63,319 nucleotides of DNA, from positions 52,871 to 116,189 of the forward strand of contig NW_019774325.1 of NCBI RefSeq assembly GCF_001039355.2, given 5' to 3'. Source of the stretch: Lingula anatina. Lineage: Eukaryota > Brachiopoda > Lingulata > Lingulida > Lingulidae. The notes under the pieces are model-generated. The model searched no databases and was not told the DNA's origin. It saw only the letters and a list, made by a program, of their open reading frames with translations. The translations under genes were made by a program, and so were the position numbers. Below are positions 11,160 through 22,171 of this stretch, piece by piece. Numbering within the stretch: position 1 is the stretch's first letter; every line of letters begins with the position of its first letter.

Positions 11160-14100
11160 GCATGCGTATGTGAGTGTGAGTGCGTGTGTGTGCGTTTGTG
11201 TGTGTGCGTGCGTGTGTGTGTACTTTTGTGTACAGTATGCTTGTATGTGTGTAGAGATGGTTAATGATTATGATGTTATTTTTTAACATGCTACATGTAG
11301 GTAAATGCAGAGCTGCTTTATGATGTTGCTACTGGGGCACTTATTCACCGACTGACTGGACATACAAATTCAATAGTGTTTATACTCTGTTTTTTCGCAC
11401 CAATCACACATTTACTTTTCTTTGTTACATTGTCATTTGCGTGATAACTGCTATTTTCCATTTTGATTTTTCATTTCACCACCCAGTATTTTCTTTCAAG
11501 GCAATGTCTGCCCAGGGACCCTTGTTTTCAGTCGAGAAACTTAAATATTATTTGCATTACATCATCCTTGGATCAAACCCAAAACTCAGTTGTCATGTGT
11601 TATACTACACAATTTGATTGTGAAATCAATTTATCAAATATAATTATATGTGACTTTGACATTGTCAATCTTTTCCTAACATGAAAGCATTAATTGCGCC
11701 TCTATAATAACTGACCACCGAGTGACTAATCAAACATGCATGCAAGCTCAGTATCCTAGCCTCAACCCCAAATCTGGAATTGAAATGTCAGGAATCACGC
11801 TATTCCTCTATCTAATTCTATTAACAGGCAACGACTGGACTGTCCAATGTCATCCTCGCTGGTAAAGCGGAGGGTTTGCCACTGAGTGAAACTCTGATAT
11901 CACAGAAACTGAAAGAGAGGGGCTACAGCAGCCATATTGTGGGAAAATGGCACGTGGGTAGTTACGAGAGGGCTTATCTGCCAACAAACAGAGGGTTTGA
12001 TTCATTTTACGGTACGTATATGTGTCAACTGTCCTCGTAACTATTGTGTAATGTCATAGACGGAACCAGTTGTGCAGTATAAGCCATGACTCCTCCTCCT
12101 CAGTGAGCCTTGGAGGCACCCGATCTCCCTCCATCACCACAAGAAAAGTCAGCAAGGGAGACAAGGCACCCCAAAGCAGCAATGACCCGAGTAAATACGC
12201 TCATTTAAGTCAAACAGTCTTCGTCTTTTTTCTATTTTATTTTATTTATTTATTTGTATTTGAGCGCCTTCGCTCGCCTAAATATTTATTTGTGCCTGTC
12301 CTTCCTTTGGTCCTAGCAAAGTCGTAGACCCACCAGTGGATATATTTCACTAACCAGTGTGTACGTGTATGTACTAGAGAAGAAAAGAAGGAAAATTATT
12401 GACAGCCTCGCGGTTTACCGCATTTATTATGGAAAGTATGGTAAACGAGATGTTTTTATATAGACATATGTGTGTTACATCAGGCATAATATCAATACCA
12501 ATGACGAATATCAAGAATGAAACTGCGACAGTGTAGAGGAAGATGGGTTAGATAAGGAAGTACCTGTTTTAATAAGTATATCAGAAATTAAAATTTTTAA
12601 ACATTAGCTAGCAAATGTTATTATTATTACTATTATTCAGGAAAGCATTATGGGAGAGGCGATTTCTACACCCACCAGTTTTGTGGTGTCGGGACTGGAG
12701 TGTGCGGCCTTGACTTCTGGAACAACACACGTCCTGATCCTACCAAGAATGGCACCTACGCTACCGACATCTATGTGGAGCGAGCCACGGATATCATCAA
12801 CAAACACGACCCCAGCAATGTAAGCTGATGATGTATAATGTATAATCATTTTAGTTTTGCTTTTCATGGAAACTGTAGCTGTATTAAGACATAATTAAAG
12901 ATGACATATTAACATATAATGGTTCTGGAATATTTAATAGCGAAAAGTGGTTTACGTATTTCGTGTTACTACAGTAGTATCTTTAGCAATTACTGCTGGT
13001 GTCATATCTCTGGCATGCAAATTGACATTGTGTCTATAACAAATGTTTTATTGATGACAGTAAATGTTAATGAAACTAACTATAGTTGCCATTATATCTA
13101 ACAAAATTTCAAAATGGCCGTCAAACAGTGTGTATCATCGTCTCGGTGAGTTCACGCTGGCAACAACGCATGTGATTTTGTTCATGCGATTTCCTTGGTA
13201 TTTCAGCCATTGTTTTTGTACATGGCCTTCCAACTCCCTCATGAGCCACTACAGGTGCCTGCTAAATTTGAAGCTCTCTATGATGACATGCCAGATGGCA
13301 AAAGGAAAACATTTCTAGGTTTGTGATGGCCAATCATTTGTACTGTCCGAGAATTCACATTGTTTATGTTGACATATTCATCTCATTACTTGCACAAAAG
13401 CCATAAGCTGGTGCCTATGACTTGCTACACTATGAAATATATTTTATATTTCCCAAATATAATCCAGAAAAATAGGTAGGCAGAGTTTGGAATAAACACA
13501 ATGCTGATCAGGACTCCACAATCTTATACCAATGTACATGTTTTAGTTTAAATAATGTTTATCCTTTGTGTCTCAATATATGCGAATAAATATATAATAA
13601 ATATTTGAAAATTTGGAGAATGCCATGAGTAATATTACTCTTTTGTCACAAGCTGTAAATATAGCTCATATGAGATATTTTGACGGAGCAAATGCCATTT
13701 TCATCATGCACCGGGTGACATGGAATGCGTTGTGTATTTGCCTCCCCCCCCCCCCACCCACCCTTTACTGACTCAGGTGCGGCAATGAGAGGTCATCATA
13801 CAGATGAGAGAGAGTGTATCTGCCTTCGACTTTGTTAAGATTGTGCAGTGTTTTTCTAATCTAGATGGCTTTCCCTTTCATCATCTGGTTCTCCTGTCAC
13901 TTTATTCTGTAGGATTTAAGCACTCTGTCAGTCCATGATTTTTTTTTTTTTTTTTTTTTTGTGATGTGTGGTCCGTGATGGCTGATGGTCACCTTTATTA
14001 TGTGGATTATTTCCTTTGATCTCTAGTGTAATTTTTTCCTTCCATATACCTTTTCAGCTTCTTCCCTTTGTTCTTTCACTCTGACGTTTGACTTCCTTTT

Positions 14101-15721
14101 TAACCTCCGCCAGAGGTTATGTTTTCACCCCTGTTTGTCAGTTTGTTTGTCATCAACAAAACTCAAAAAGTTATGGACCGATTATGATGAAATTTTCAGG
14201 AACTGTCAGAAGTGGGCCATGAAAGAGATGATTAGTTTTTGGTGAAGATCCGGATCAATAATCAATCAATTATCAATAATAATAAAAAAAATCGCTGCCT
14301 TGTTGTTTCTCAAACGCATCGACTTTCACGGTTTACTTGTGGGCAATCATTGCAGTTTGTGACAAAAGAGTAGCCCTATTACATGTAATACTATTATCAT
14401 CCACCAAACTGATGAAACTTTTTGGACATTGGTGAAATCCATTTTACTTTGATTTTGCATATCAATTTTGATTTGAAAAAAAAAATTGTATTACTGCGTT
14501 ATGAAATTGTATGATCTTTCGTTTTGAATTCCGACAATGGCCATATCGTTTTTGTTTTGAATTTCAACAGCAATGGTGTCTGCTTTGGATGCTGCAGTTT
14601 CAAAAATCCACCAGGCACTAGAAGACAACGGCATGTTGGACAACACAGTGATCGTTTTCTCTTCTGGTATGTAGATACATGATATTCGCAGACATTATAT
14701 AAACTTCAGAATGTCAGTAAAAAGTCCTTTGATAATTCAGTTGATTAATGACGTCATTTGGGCTGATGACGTCATTTTTTCTTCACTCATTGGTGTCACT
14801 GCGTTCAAGTCGTTGTAGTTGTGCAGTACATGTATACTGTAAATTGTTCAAGTTGTACAGTAAATGTATACTGACACTCTGAAGTTTATTTGTTGTATCT
14901 CATCTACAAAGCATATCATGAATGCCTGATTTCAGATAACGGCGGAGCCCCTCTTGTTGGTGGGAATAACGAACCACTGAAAGGGATCAAGGGTTCTTTG
15001 TGGGAAGGCGGAATAAAAGTGCCGGCTTTCGTGTGGTCCAAACTGCTGAGGAGACCTCGCCGCAAGGTGACTCAGCTGGCCTCCATAACGGATTGGTATC
15101 CGACACTTCTTGGCTTAGCCGGCCTTGATGCCTCTCAGCTGAAACTGGATGGTTTTGATATTTGGAAGCTGATAAGGTATGCAACGACTGGTCCAGGATG
15201 AGAGGGAACAACACGTCACTTTTTACCCCCACCCCACTCCCCGAAAAAAATGTAAAACAAGTGAGGCGAGAAAATTAAGCAAAGAAATCGTTCCATCCCC
15301 GTGTCCTGTGTCTTATTGAAAAGAGCCCTCGTTAAGGACTTTATATCAAAATGAACAGAAGAAGTTATAACATCATATTGAATATTATCAGAGTGGAAAG
15401 GTATCTCTGTGAAATTACTCTCGCTTTAGTCAAAATCCTGGAAAAGACCTGGAAGCAGGACATATCATAGAGGAAAAAATCCCTTAAAATAATAATAAAG
15501 ATATTTAGTTTTCGACGATTTTTCTTGTAACGATTACTTTTTCCAGCACTGGTGTACATAGCGGATATCCCAGAAAAGAACTCTTACACGAGCTTATCTG
15601 GCCCTCCGCGTCAACCCAGTTAGTTCCCAGAGGCTCCCGTCTTTATAATGGTACATTTGACACCTCACAGAGGGCAGCACTGAGGTGGGGAAAGTGGAAA
15701 CTGATTACAGGACAACCAGGT

Positions 15722-15765
<44 letters not shown>

Positions 15766-16313
15766 AAACCATCATTAACGTTGCTTAATATTTTAACCGC
15801 TTGTGTTTACTCACAACACTGTCTTTGGTTTGAATTGATTTCTGAATGTGAGTGCAGGGCCGTTAACTTCTTGTGAGTACTACATGTATGACTTAAAAGT
15901 TCGACGGCTCCAACGTGTCAGCGATAAACAACTATTAGTATTTTTTTTCAGTTTGTTTTACGTTTCTGGTCACATAAGATGTATCTCGTCCAAACACATG
16001 AACTAGTATGTGCTTATTAATTTCAGCCGCTGTTCTGGGTTATGAAAACGGCGTCCCCCTCTTTATCCCTATAATTGGTCTGGACCCTGCAATAGAAAAT
16101 GTCCCCTTGGATAAGAATGTGTGGCTTTATGACATGAAGAGAGACCCACTGGAGGAATGTGATCTGTCGGACACAAAGCCGGAGATCGTAAAACGCATGC
16201 TGGATCGTCTTGAAGAAATCCGCCAGATGTCCCCACCTACTATTTTCCAACGTGACCCAGACCCGGCACTTAACCCGGCCCTCCACGGCGGTGTGTGGGC
16301 GCCTAGGGATTAA
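10814..16313 (+). CDS. Arylsulfatase B-like gene 2, eight coding exons
   Basis: Exons 10814-11116, 11828-12011, 12641-12819, 13207-13318, 14571-14666, 14936-15176, 15547-15719 and 16027-16313 have lengths 303, 184, 179, 112, 96, 241, 173 and 287 nt, identical to gene 1, and all splice sites are GT-AG. The product is 524 aa. It keeps the signal peptide (residues 1-22), D50-D51, [12 protein letters not shown] with Cys88, [18 protein letters not shown] and [12 protein letters not shown], so it should be an active formylglycine sulfatase. It differs most from gene 1 just after the signal peptide, in exon 2 ([14 protein letters not shown]) and at the start of exon 3 ([14 protein letters not shown]). 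Its introns are shorter except intron 4 (13319-14570). It arose by tandem duplication with gene 1. Substrate preference is unknown. Confidence 0.93.
11124..11250. repeat. (GT)n and degenerate GT-rich tract at the exon 1 donor of gene 2
   Basis: GT repeats begin seven bases after the donor GCG/GTAAAT and continue, interrupted by TGCG and TGAG, to about 11250. Same position as in gene 1. Confidence 0.9.
13742..13762. repeat. Poly-C/CCCA tract in intron 4 of gene 2
   Basis: C-rich homopolymer followed by CCACCCACCC. A T homopolymer lies at about 13939-13960 in the same intron. Confidence 0.8.
14104..14290 (+). repeat. Dispersed repeat with the CCTCCGCCAGAGG...AAAGTTATGGACCGAT motif
   Basis: The stretch reads CCTCCGCCAGAGGTTATG, then CAAAAAGTTATGGACCGAT and GATGAAATTTTCAGG, then GATCCGGATCAATAATC. 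I recognise this as a widely dispersed repeat type of aquatic animal genomes, from memory and without a database check. It lies in intron 4 of arylsulfatase gene 2. Confidence 0.55.
15724..15761. repeat. (GA)n microsatellite at the exon 7 donor of gene 2
   Basis: A GA run begins a few bases after the donor CCAG/GTATCGA at 15719/15720. Confidence 0.95.
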
Positions 16314-16407
16314 GTTACGTGAATTTAGAAGAATTTAGAAAACTCATTTTATAATGATGCGGCTCAGTGATTGTTTCATCCTTTCGAATCATCTGTTATC
16401 TTTAGTG

Positions 16408-16413
16408 AATAAA
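16408..16413 (+). terminator. Polyadenylation signal AATAAA, arylsulfatase gene 2
   Basis: AATAAA about 95 bases after the stop codon, matching the spacing in gene 1. A related 3' UTR sequence follows the exon 8 relics at 24 and 27 kb. Confidence 0.6.
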
Positions 16414-16463
16414 TCTAAAATATTTTTGTGCTGAAACCTTTATTGTTATGATAATTATAATAA

Positions 16464-16494
16464 CTATTATTATTATTATTATTATTATTATTGC
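16464..16494. repeat. (TTA)n microsatellite
   Basis: Trinucleotide TTA/TAT run in the region after gene 2. Confidence 0.9.
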
Positions 16495-16630
16495 AACAAA
16501 AAAGTAAATGATACATAATCACGTAACTAAAGAAAAGTCATAATAATCAAAATATCAAGATATTAATTTTTTTAAAAATATCGGTTTTAAATATCCCCCT
16601 TAATGTTGTGTTGGATTCTAAAACGCTTTA

Positions 16631-16886
16631 GACCCCATTCACAAAGACACCATCGGTTTAGATGGATCGACCAAAATCTTCGAGGACTCTTGCTAAGTGC
16701 AGTCATCATTACTGAATGACACGTACAGGTATGTTGTTTTTAATGTACTCGTATAATAACCATCTTTTCTGTGTTTTTCTTAATACCAGTAGGCGTGTCA
16801 TTCAGTAAAGCTGATTGCAGTCAGCAAGAGTCCCCACAGAGTTGGGTCGATTCACGTAGACCGATGGTGACTATGGGAATGAGGCC
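16631..16886. mobile_element. MITE-like fold-back element, family 1, copy 2
   Basis: Begins GACCCCATTC and ends GAATGAGGCC, which pair as terminal inverted repeats that continue inwards for most of the element. TTA flanks both sides (16628-16630 and 16887-16889), a 3-bp target duplication as used by PIF/Harbinger-type transposases. No coding capacity. Confidence 0.78.
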
Positions 16887-17236
16887 TTAATGTTTTTCAG
16901 TATTTGTTTCTATGAATGCTGTATTTTGTCCATACTACCAAAAAAGTTTGCTGATATTTGATCTTAAAAATAGTATCTGCAGGGTTGCATGCACATCGTT
17001 AGAGAGTTTTTGCTTGTAAAAGCGTATAAAGCATTACATATTGTACTACGAAGGACAGGATTTAATATCATGAAAAGCTGTCTATATTTCTCTTTCGCTT
17101 TCTTTCAATCCTACTTCCGTGAAGTGATAAATTCAGATATTGCGTTTTATACAATGAGTCATACAAAAGCTGAACTAATACAAAGTCAATGCAAAATCAT
17201 TTACGTTCTATAAAAAGCACTAACCCTTACGTAAAT

Positions 17237-17428
17237 CCCCTACAGCAGTTGCGGAGTAGAGGGGTCAGGGAGGTCTTGACCCCCCCCCCCCCTTCGATTT
17301 CTGAAAAATATCACACCAATGGTAACCTCTTGAAATTAGTATTTTGACTGTCTTGATCACTGTTCTAAACCGTTAAAACGGCAGACCCCCCTTTTCAAAT
17401 AATCCTAGATCCGTCCCTGCTGTAGGGT
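17237..17428. mobile_element. MITE-like element with CAGCAG...CGGA terminal repeats
   Basis: CCCCTACAGCAGTTGCGGAG at the left pairs with the reverse complement of ATCCGTCCCTGCTGTAGGG at the right. A poly-C run (17280-17292) lies inside. The ends resemble hAT-type non-autonomous elements. A similar element is in opsin intron 1. Confidence 0.55.
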
Positions 17429-17689
17429 ACTGTAGGACACATGTCCTTTATATGAATCCTATAAAAAGTCAGACAGAATTCCTACAGAGCCCCAGTGTGT
17501 TCTGTGGGATTCCTCTAGAGTTCAGCATAGTCCTATAGGACGTGTTGAAGGCATTTTTAAGGTACACAAAACGGTCATAACCTTTTTCTAGTAATAGGTG
17601 AACGTCATCATGTGCATAATTTCTACAGTTCACAACCGGGGTAAAACATATGAACGTTATATGTGTTTGTACCCATTATCAACTAATCA

Positions 17690-18226
17690 TTACATATTTT
17701 CAATCATTTGACGGTACTGTTCGTCTTGCCAGCGCCTCCACCCACCTAACCAAGTGTCCATGCGGTCGTACAATGCTGTCCACAGTTGCTTGAATTCCTC
17801 CACCTCTTCTGGGTCTGTCAAGTCATAATTACTTGGATCCAGGTATCCGAGCTCAACCAGACATTTTTCCTGGTGGGCCTTCTCTTTCCGAAGACGATAT
17901 TTAAGCCTGGTGTAATCCTTATGGGTCTTGACGCTGACCTGTGAATTCTTAGGACCATGCAAAGGGTAGCCTTGATCAACTTTCAGAGTGAAATCCATTC
18001 CTGTGTAGCACGCGTACACCGTATGTCTCCCTGGCTGTATTTCCCCTTCCGTATCGTCACGGTTTTTGATACAATCGCGTGAGTTGCTGGACACCGTGTC
18101 CATTGATGAAGGTGGCGTAGACACGGTGCTCTTAGGTACACTGTGGACCATACCAGTATGATAGGTGCGGTCAATACGAGCACGCTTAAAATGTTCTCCT
18201 TCACCTGACTCTGGTTTTCGTTCCAT
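17690..18226 (-). CDS. Family X gene 1: uncharacterised protein, tryptophan-rich conserved C-terminus
   Basis: Intronless 178-aa frame starting ATG at 18226. I do not recognise it. Residues 1-105 or so are polar and low-conserved (KRARID, Ser/Thr-rich). The last 70 or so residues match four other copies in this window: a charged helix, HQEKCLVELGYLDPSNYD, an acidic EEVEEFKQLW segment, then RMDTWLGGWRRWQDEQY. The gene is head-to-head with a YZ first exon (starts 754 bp apart), so a shared promoter is possible. No signal peptide or membrane segment. An in-frame stop lies upstream with no earlier ATG, which supports this start. Function unknown; conservation of the C-terminus across copies with different N-termini argues that it is coding. 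Confidence 0.75.
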   Translation of the reverse strand: MERKPESGEGEHFKRARIDRTYHTGMVHSVPKSTVSTPPSSMDTVSSNSRDCIKNRDDTEGEIQPGRHTVYACYTGMDFTLKVDQGYPLHGPKNSQVSVKTHKDYTRLKYRLRKEKAHQEKCLVELGYLDPSNYDLTDPEEVEEFKQLWTALYDRMDTWLGGWRRWQDEQYRQMIENM

Positions 18227-18980
18227 GCCTTCACTACTTAACCGATTCCTTTGGGTAGTTTCCTTGCTCGTCAGCGGGGTTTTGTGTTATGGTTTGTTTG
18301 TTGTCTGATTGTTTTTAAGTTAAGTACTAGTAATAAGTAATCCCTATGATTTTCGACAGGATACGACAATGCAAATGTTGACTTCCGTGCGTCTCTTTTG
18401 TTCACAAACTTGGTCAACTTCAGCCAAACTACAAGAAAATAAAATAAATGAAGCTTTGATCTTTGATCGGTAATCGTTTCACTCTGCATGGCTATAGCTT
18501 CCCTTAACTGGGAGCTGTAGAACAAAATACGAACGAACATGAACATGAAATAATTCTTCTCACCTCACAAATATTCCTCAGGACATGTCCCTCTACTGCC
18601 TCAACGCTGTTTTATAAGCTCGATCTCGATGCTTAATTGGCCGTCATCTGTTATGTTGTGTGAAGTTGCAATCTTTCTACGCTACGCAGTAGGCCTATGT
18701 ACTTTGTTTGCTTAAAACTACGTAACCATGAAAAATTGTTCTTAATTGTCCTCATTTATAATGCTTATCTGATTTCCTGCGTCAGGTCTACTGACTCACG
18801 ATGAAAAATATCCTCGATAAGGTAGCTGTACGCTTTTGGAAATCAAAGGAGATTATTTTAAATTGCAAAGAAATCGACCCTTTGAAAAGTGACCTCAACA
18901 ACTAGTGAATAATGAGGATAAAAAGCAGTGCGTAGTTAGGCGTGAGACTTTGGGTACCTGGTATATGAAAGGCACTTAAC
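18227..18980. promoter_or_regulatory. Putative bidirectional promoter between X and YZ, pair 1
   Basis: The only sequence between two divergent start codons. A stretch near 18400 (GTTCACAAACTTGGTCAACTTCAG) recurs upstream of the X genes at about 30440, 35940 and 45640, so the 5' part of the X transcription unit is conserved. No TATA box placed with confidence. Confidence 0.4.
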
Positions 18981-19342
18981 ATGGCTTCGTGTTATTTTAC
19001 GTGGCATACAATTTTACCCGACCACGAAGCAGTCTGTGATTCAGACATCATGAATGCTGAAAAAGAAAAACCTCGTGAAGACTGGGAAAATTTGTTCCAA
19101 GGAGAAATCACCGGTGACGATTACGACAATTTGCTTAAACGTCCGAATATGCACCGCACAACACATGCATATGGACTGAATGCAATGCCCATCGAAAACA
19201 CCTCTGGTTTTCAATTCAAATGCTTGGAAAGCTACCTTGGAAGATTGTCACCTTGCATGAAGGATGGTAAAAAAGAAACAAAGCGGTTTAAAAACCATAT
19301 TCGTATGGAAATCGAATATAGAGACGAGTTTCAATATTCTCT
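18981..19342 (+). CDS. YZ family gene 1, first exon only (U12-type donor, no second exon found)
   Basis: ATG at 18981 gives 120 codons plus two bases to the donor CT/GTATCCTTTTAAA at 19342/19343. The donor matches the U12 consensus RTATCCTTT fully and sits at the same phase as in the other two copies. Conserved motifs are WHTILPDHEAVCDSDI, EKPREDWENLFQGEI and DDYDNL near the N-terminus, YGLNAMPIE in the middle, and KKETKRFKNHIR before the splice site. Unspliced, the frame would stop at 19379 after ten variable codons. No second exon like those at 38364 or 47734 was seen between here and 37 kb. The downstream DNA has been reworked by duplications and a retrotransposon, so this copy is probably truncated. 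Function unknown. Confidence 0.65.
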
Positions 19343-19488
19343 GTATCCTTTTAAAAATAACATTTATGTCCATGTATAATGAATATGAAAATTAATTACA
19401 TAAATTATCATATTGAACAAAATGAGTCTTCATCAAATTTAAGATCATAAAGATCTTCAACATTGATGTTGATTTTAAACACTGTTAT

Positions 19489-19510
19489 TATATATATATA
19501 TATATATATT
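19489..19510. repeat. (TA)n microsatellite
   Basis: Short AT run about 150 bases after the YZ1 exon. Confidence 0.85.
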
Positions 19511-19544
19511 TAATTCAAGTCTTTTGAAAAGATAAAGGGTGGTA

Positions 19545-20476
19545 AAGGCCTGTAGTTTTCACCTGTGAACAGCTGATTCAGAATGGTGGCAGATGTAGTT
19601 TATTAACTAAAAATTAAAGTCATGATAACTCTTCGTTTTGGCCAAAAAATGGATTTTCCTGGAGTAAACGGCAATTTTCCCGTACTTACCAATGGTCAAC
19701 GACCCCATTCCTGCATTCTAAGTTAGTCTAGGGTTTTTTCCTAAAAGTTCAGTTTTTTGTTAAAATCTCTTAAGAGATTTTAACTGACGGAGCCCTCTCT
19801 GACATTGCATAGTCACACGATATCGAGCGAGGTTTTCTGGTGACCTACTTAAAACCGCAGGAAAAGCAGACAACAACAACACTTTATTACAATAAAATAA
19901 GATCCATACGATATAATCGTCTTATTGCTCAAAATGCATTTATTTCTACAATGTGTGCAGTTCTGGGCTTTTCGTTATCCGACGCACTGTACATGTACAA
20001 AAACTCGCAACTTACGTCTGAGGATTGCATCATGCGCCTGCTATATCTTATGCCGCCACATGTTTAACAGTTATTTTGGTCTCGAATGAACGCGAGAATC
20101 CTCGTAACACGCCAACGTCCGTGGCAACGGATGCCTTGACGACCGTGAAGAAAGGCACCGAAAGCCCACGTTTTAGTTTTACTACAATAACAGCCATTTT
20201 AGTGGTGAAATGCAATATAGTATATTTCCATGCGTTGTTTAGAATGTATTTCTTGCGGAATTTTGAATCTCAATGGAAGAGTTATTATTGCTTTAAGTAA
20301 AGACAGGTACAAAAATAAAAGATTTACAATAACTAATGTAACGATGATAATACCAAAAATTTAAATTGCATAATTAATGTAAATATACAATAAACTTCTT
20401 GAAAGAACAAAGCAGTACAGCAGACATACATCAGTATATAATGAATAAATCAAATTAAATTACAAATACTCGTACA
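19545..20476. repeat. Degenerate repeat segment, homologous to parts of 23040-23310
   Basis: The stretch containing GGTAAAGGCCTGTAG...CAGCTGATTCAGAATGGTGGCAG at 19550-19600 recurs at 23060-23110. 20300-20476 recurs at 23140-23305. No gene is supported here; the small frames are not conserved. Confidence 0.65.
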
Positions 20477-22112
20477 ATTTTTCAAAGTGTTAGTAGCAAT
20501 TTAACACCTCTTACACCGGCTGAAAATGTCCACCAGAACTATGCAGTACCAGATGAATTTACTATAAGCGTAAATGATGTCGAAAAACTTCTCTCTGATG
20601 TTAAGCTCTCAAAGGCTATAGGTCCTGACCAAATTCCAAAGTGGGTCATCAGAGATTTTGCAGGCTTCCTGTCCAAGCCCTTGAGCGCAATTTTTAATAG
20701 CTCTATCAGAGAGGGATATGTATCTGACACTTGGAAGTCTACAGAGGTAATCCCTGTCCCAAAAGTTAACCAACCAAAAGTGATAGAGGCTGATCTTAGA
20801 CCAATATCGCTTACACCAGTGTTGAGTAAAATATTGGAGTCATTTGTGGCAAAAATGGGTGATGGGTGGCCTGCAAATCGATAAGTCCCAATTTGGAGTA
20901 GTCAAAAATAGTTCTACTACCCACGCTCTAGTAGAGCTGACTCACAAAATACTAGAAGGTCTTGAACCATCTGCTAAAACCAAATCTTATTCGCAAGTTT
21001 TATTTTTAGATTTTTCTAAGGCATTTGACAGAATAGACCACAGCATCTTAATTGAATAACTGGACAGTCAAGGGATTCCAGAGTTTATTAGGAAGTGGAT
21101 TTACTCCTTTTTATGCCAAAGGTATCAGAGAGTGAAATGTGGTCAGTGTAAATCTGACTGGGTCCAGCTTAAAGGAGGGGTACCTCAAGGGACAAAGTTA
21201 GGTCCAATCCTGTTTATAGCAATGATAAATGATCTAAAAACCTGCTGCCCAGATGAAAAATTTGTGGACGACACATCTATTTATGAAATTTGTCAGTTTG
21301 GCCAAAAGCACAGGCAATAGAGCAACTTGATAATTGGGTTAGAAAAAACAATATGAAATTGAATGTAAAGAAGACAAAATGTATGGATTTTAACTATACG
21401 AAATGTATAAATACCATACCAACACTATTGGTAGATGGAGAAATTGTAGAAAAAGTGAGTAAATTTAAGCTACTAGGAGTAACTCTGACCCCCGATCTCA
21501 AGTGGACAGAACATACATGTGCAGTTAATTTATTCCAAGTCTTGTGCCAAGCTTTTTTATCTCAGGCAGTTGAAAGGACAAATCTGGCCACTGAGGATCT
21601 AATAGTTATATATTAATCAATAATTAGATCAGTCCTAGAATAAGCATGCCCTGTGTGGGGGCCTGGTCTTACAGCCGAACAATGTGAATGCTTAGAATCT
21701 GTTCAAAGGAGAGCTCTTAGAATTATTTACCCATTTTATACTTACAAGGATGCCCTACAGGCTAGTAATCTCACCTCTCTGAGGGAGAGAAGAGACGCTT
21801 TATTTAAGAACTTTTTTTAAAAAATCAAAAATTTTAATAAGTTACACCATCTGTTTAAAGAAAAGAATCCGAGAAATCAGGGTCAGCAACATATTTTAAT
21901 ACCAAGAGTGAAAACGGAGCGTTTTAAATCATCCTTTATAATGCACAGTCTTTTAATTTTCATGTAAAATACATCTCCAAACTGTCTTATAAGTCTTGTT
22001 TTAAAGCTTTGGTCTTTTAGTTTATAATTTTTGGTTACTATTAAAAACCTTATGATTTTATTTATGATACATTGTAAAAATTCAACCTTTGGGTTGCGAT
22101 TTTAGCAAATGA

Positions 22113-22167
<55 letters not shown>
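20477..22167 (+). mobile_element. 5'-truncated non-LTR retrotransposon (CR1/Jockey-like RT) with (ATT)n tail
   Basis: Translated pieces in order: DVKLSKAIGPDQIPKW, LRPISLTPVLSKILES, SQFGVVKNSSTTHALVEL, FLDFSKAFDRIDHSIL, GGVPQGTKLGPILF, KFVDDTSIYE (catalytic DD kept) and LNVKKTKCMDF. Frames are broken by a stop at 21057-21059 and several frameshifts. It ends in a long ATT run (about 22118-22167). TACA flanks both sides (20473-20476, 22168-22171). The paralogous segment at about 23286-23320 reads straight through as CTCGTACACATTTTCATT, giving an empty site that fixes both boundaries. Confidence 0.85.
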
Positions 22168-22169
<2 letters not shown>

Positions 22170-22171
22170 CA

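Noticed and set aside
18271-18546. Possible U12-type intron in the 5' region of X genes (GTATCCTG, ATATCCTG, GTATTCTG upstream of the starts)
   Set aside because: The words align between copies but are not consistently consensus, no convincing branch site and acceptor follow, and the implied intron would be only about 50 bases.
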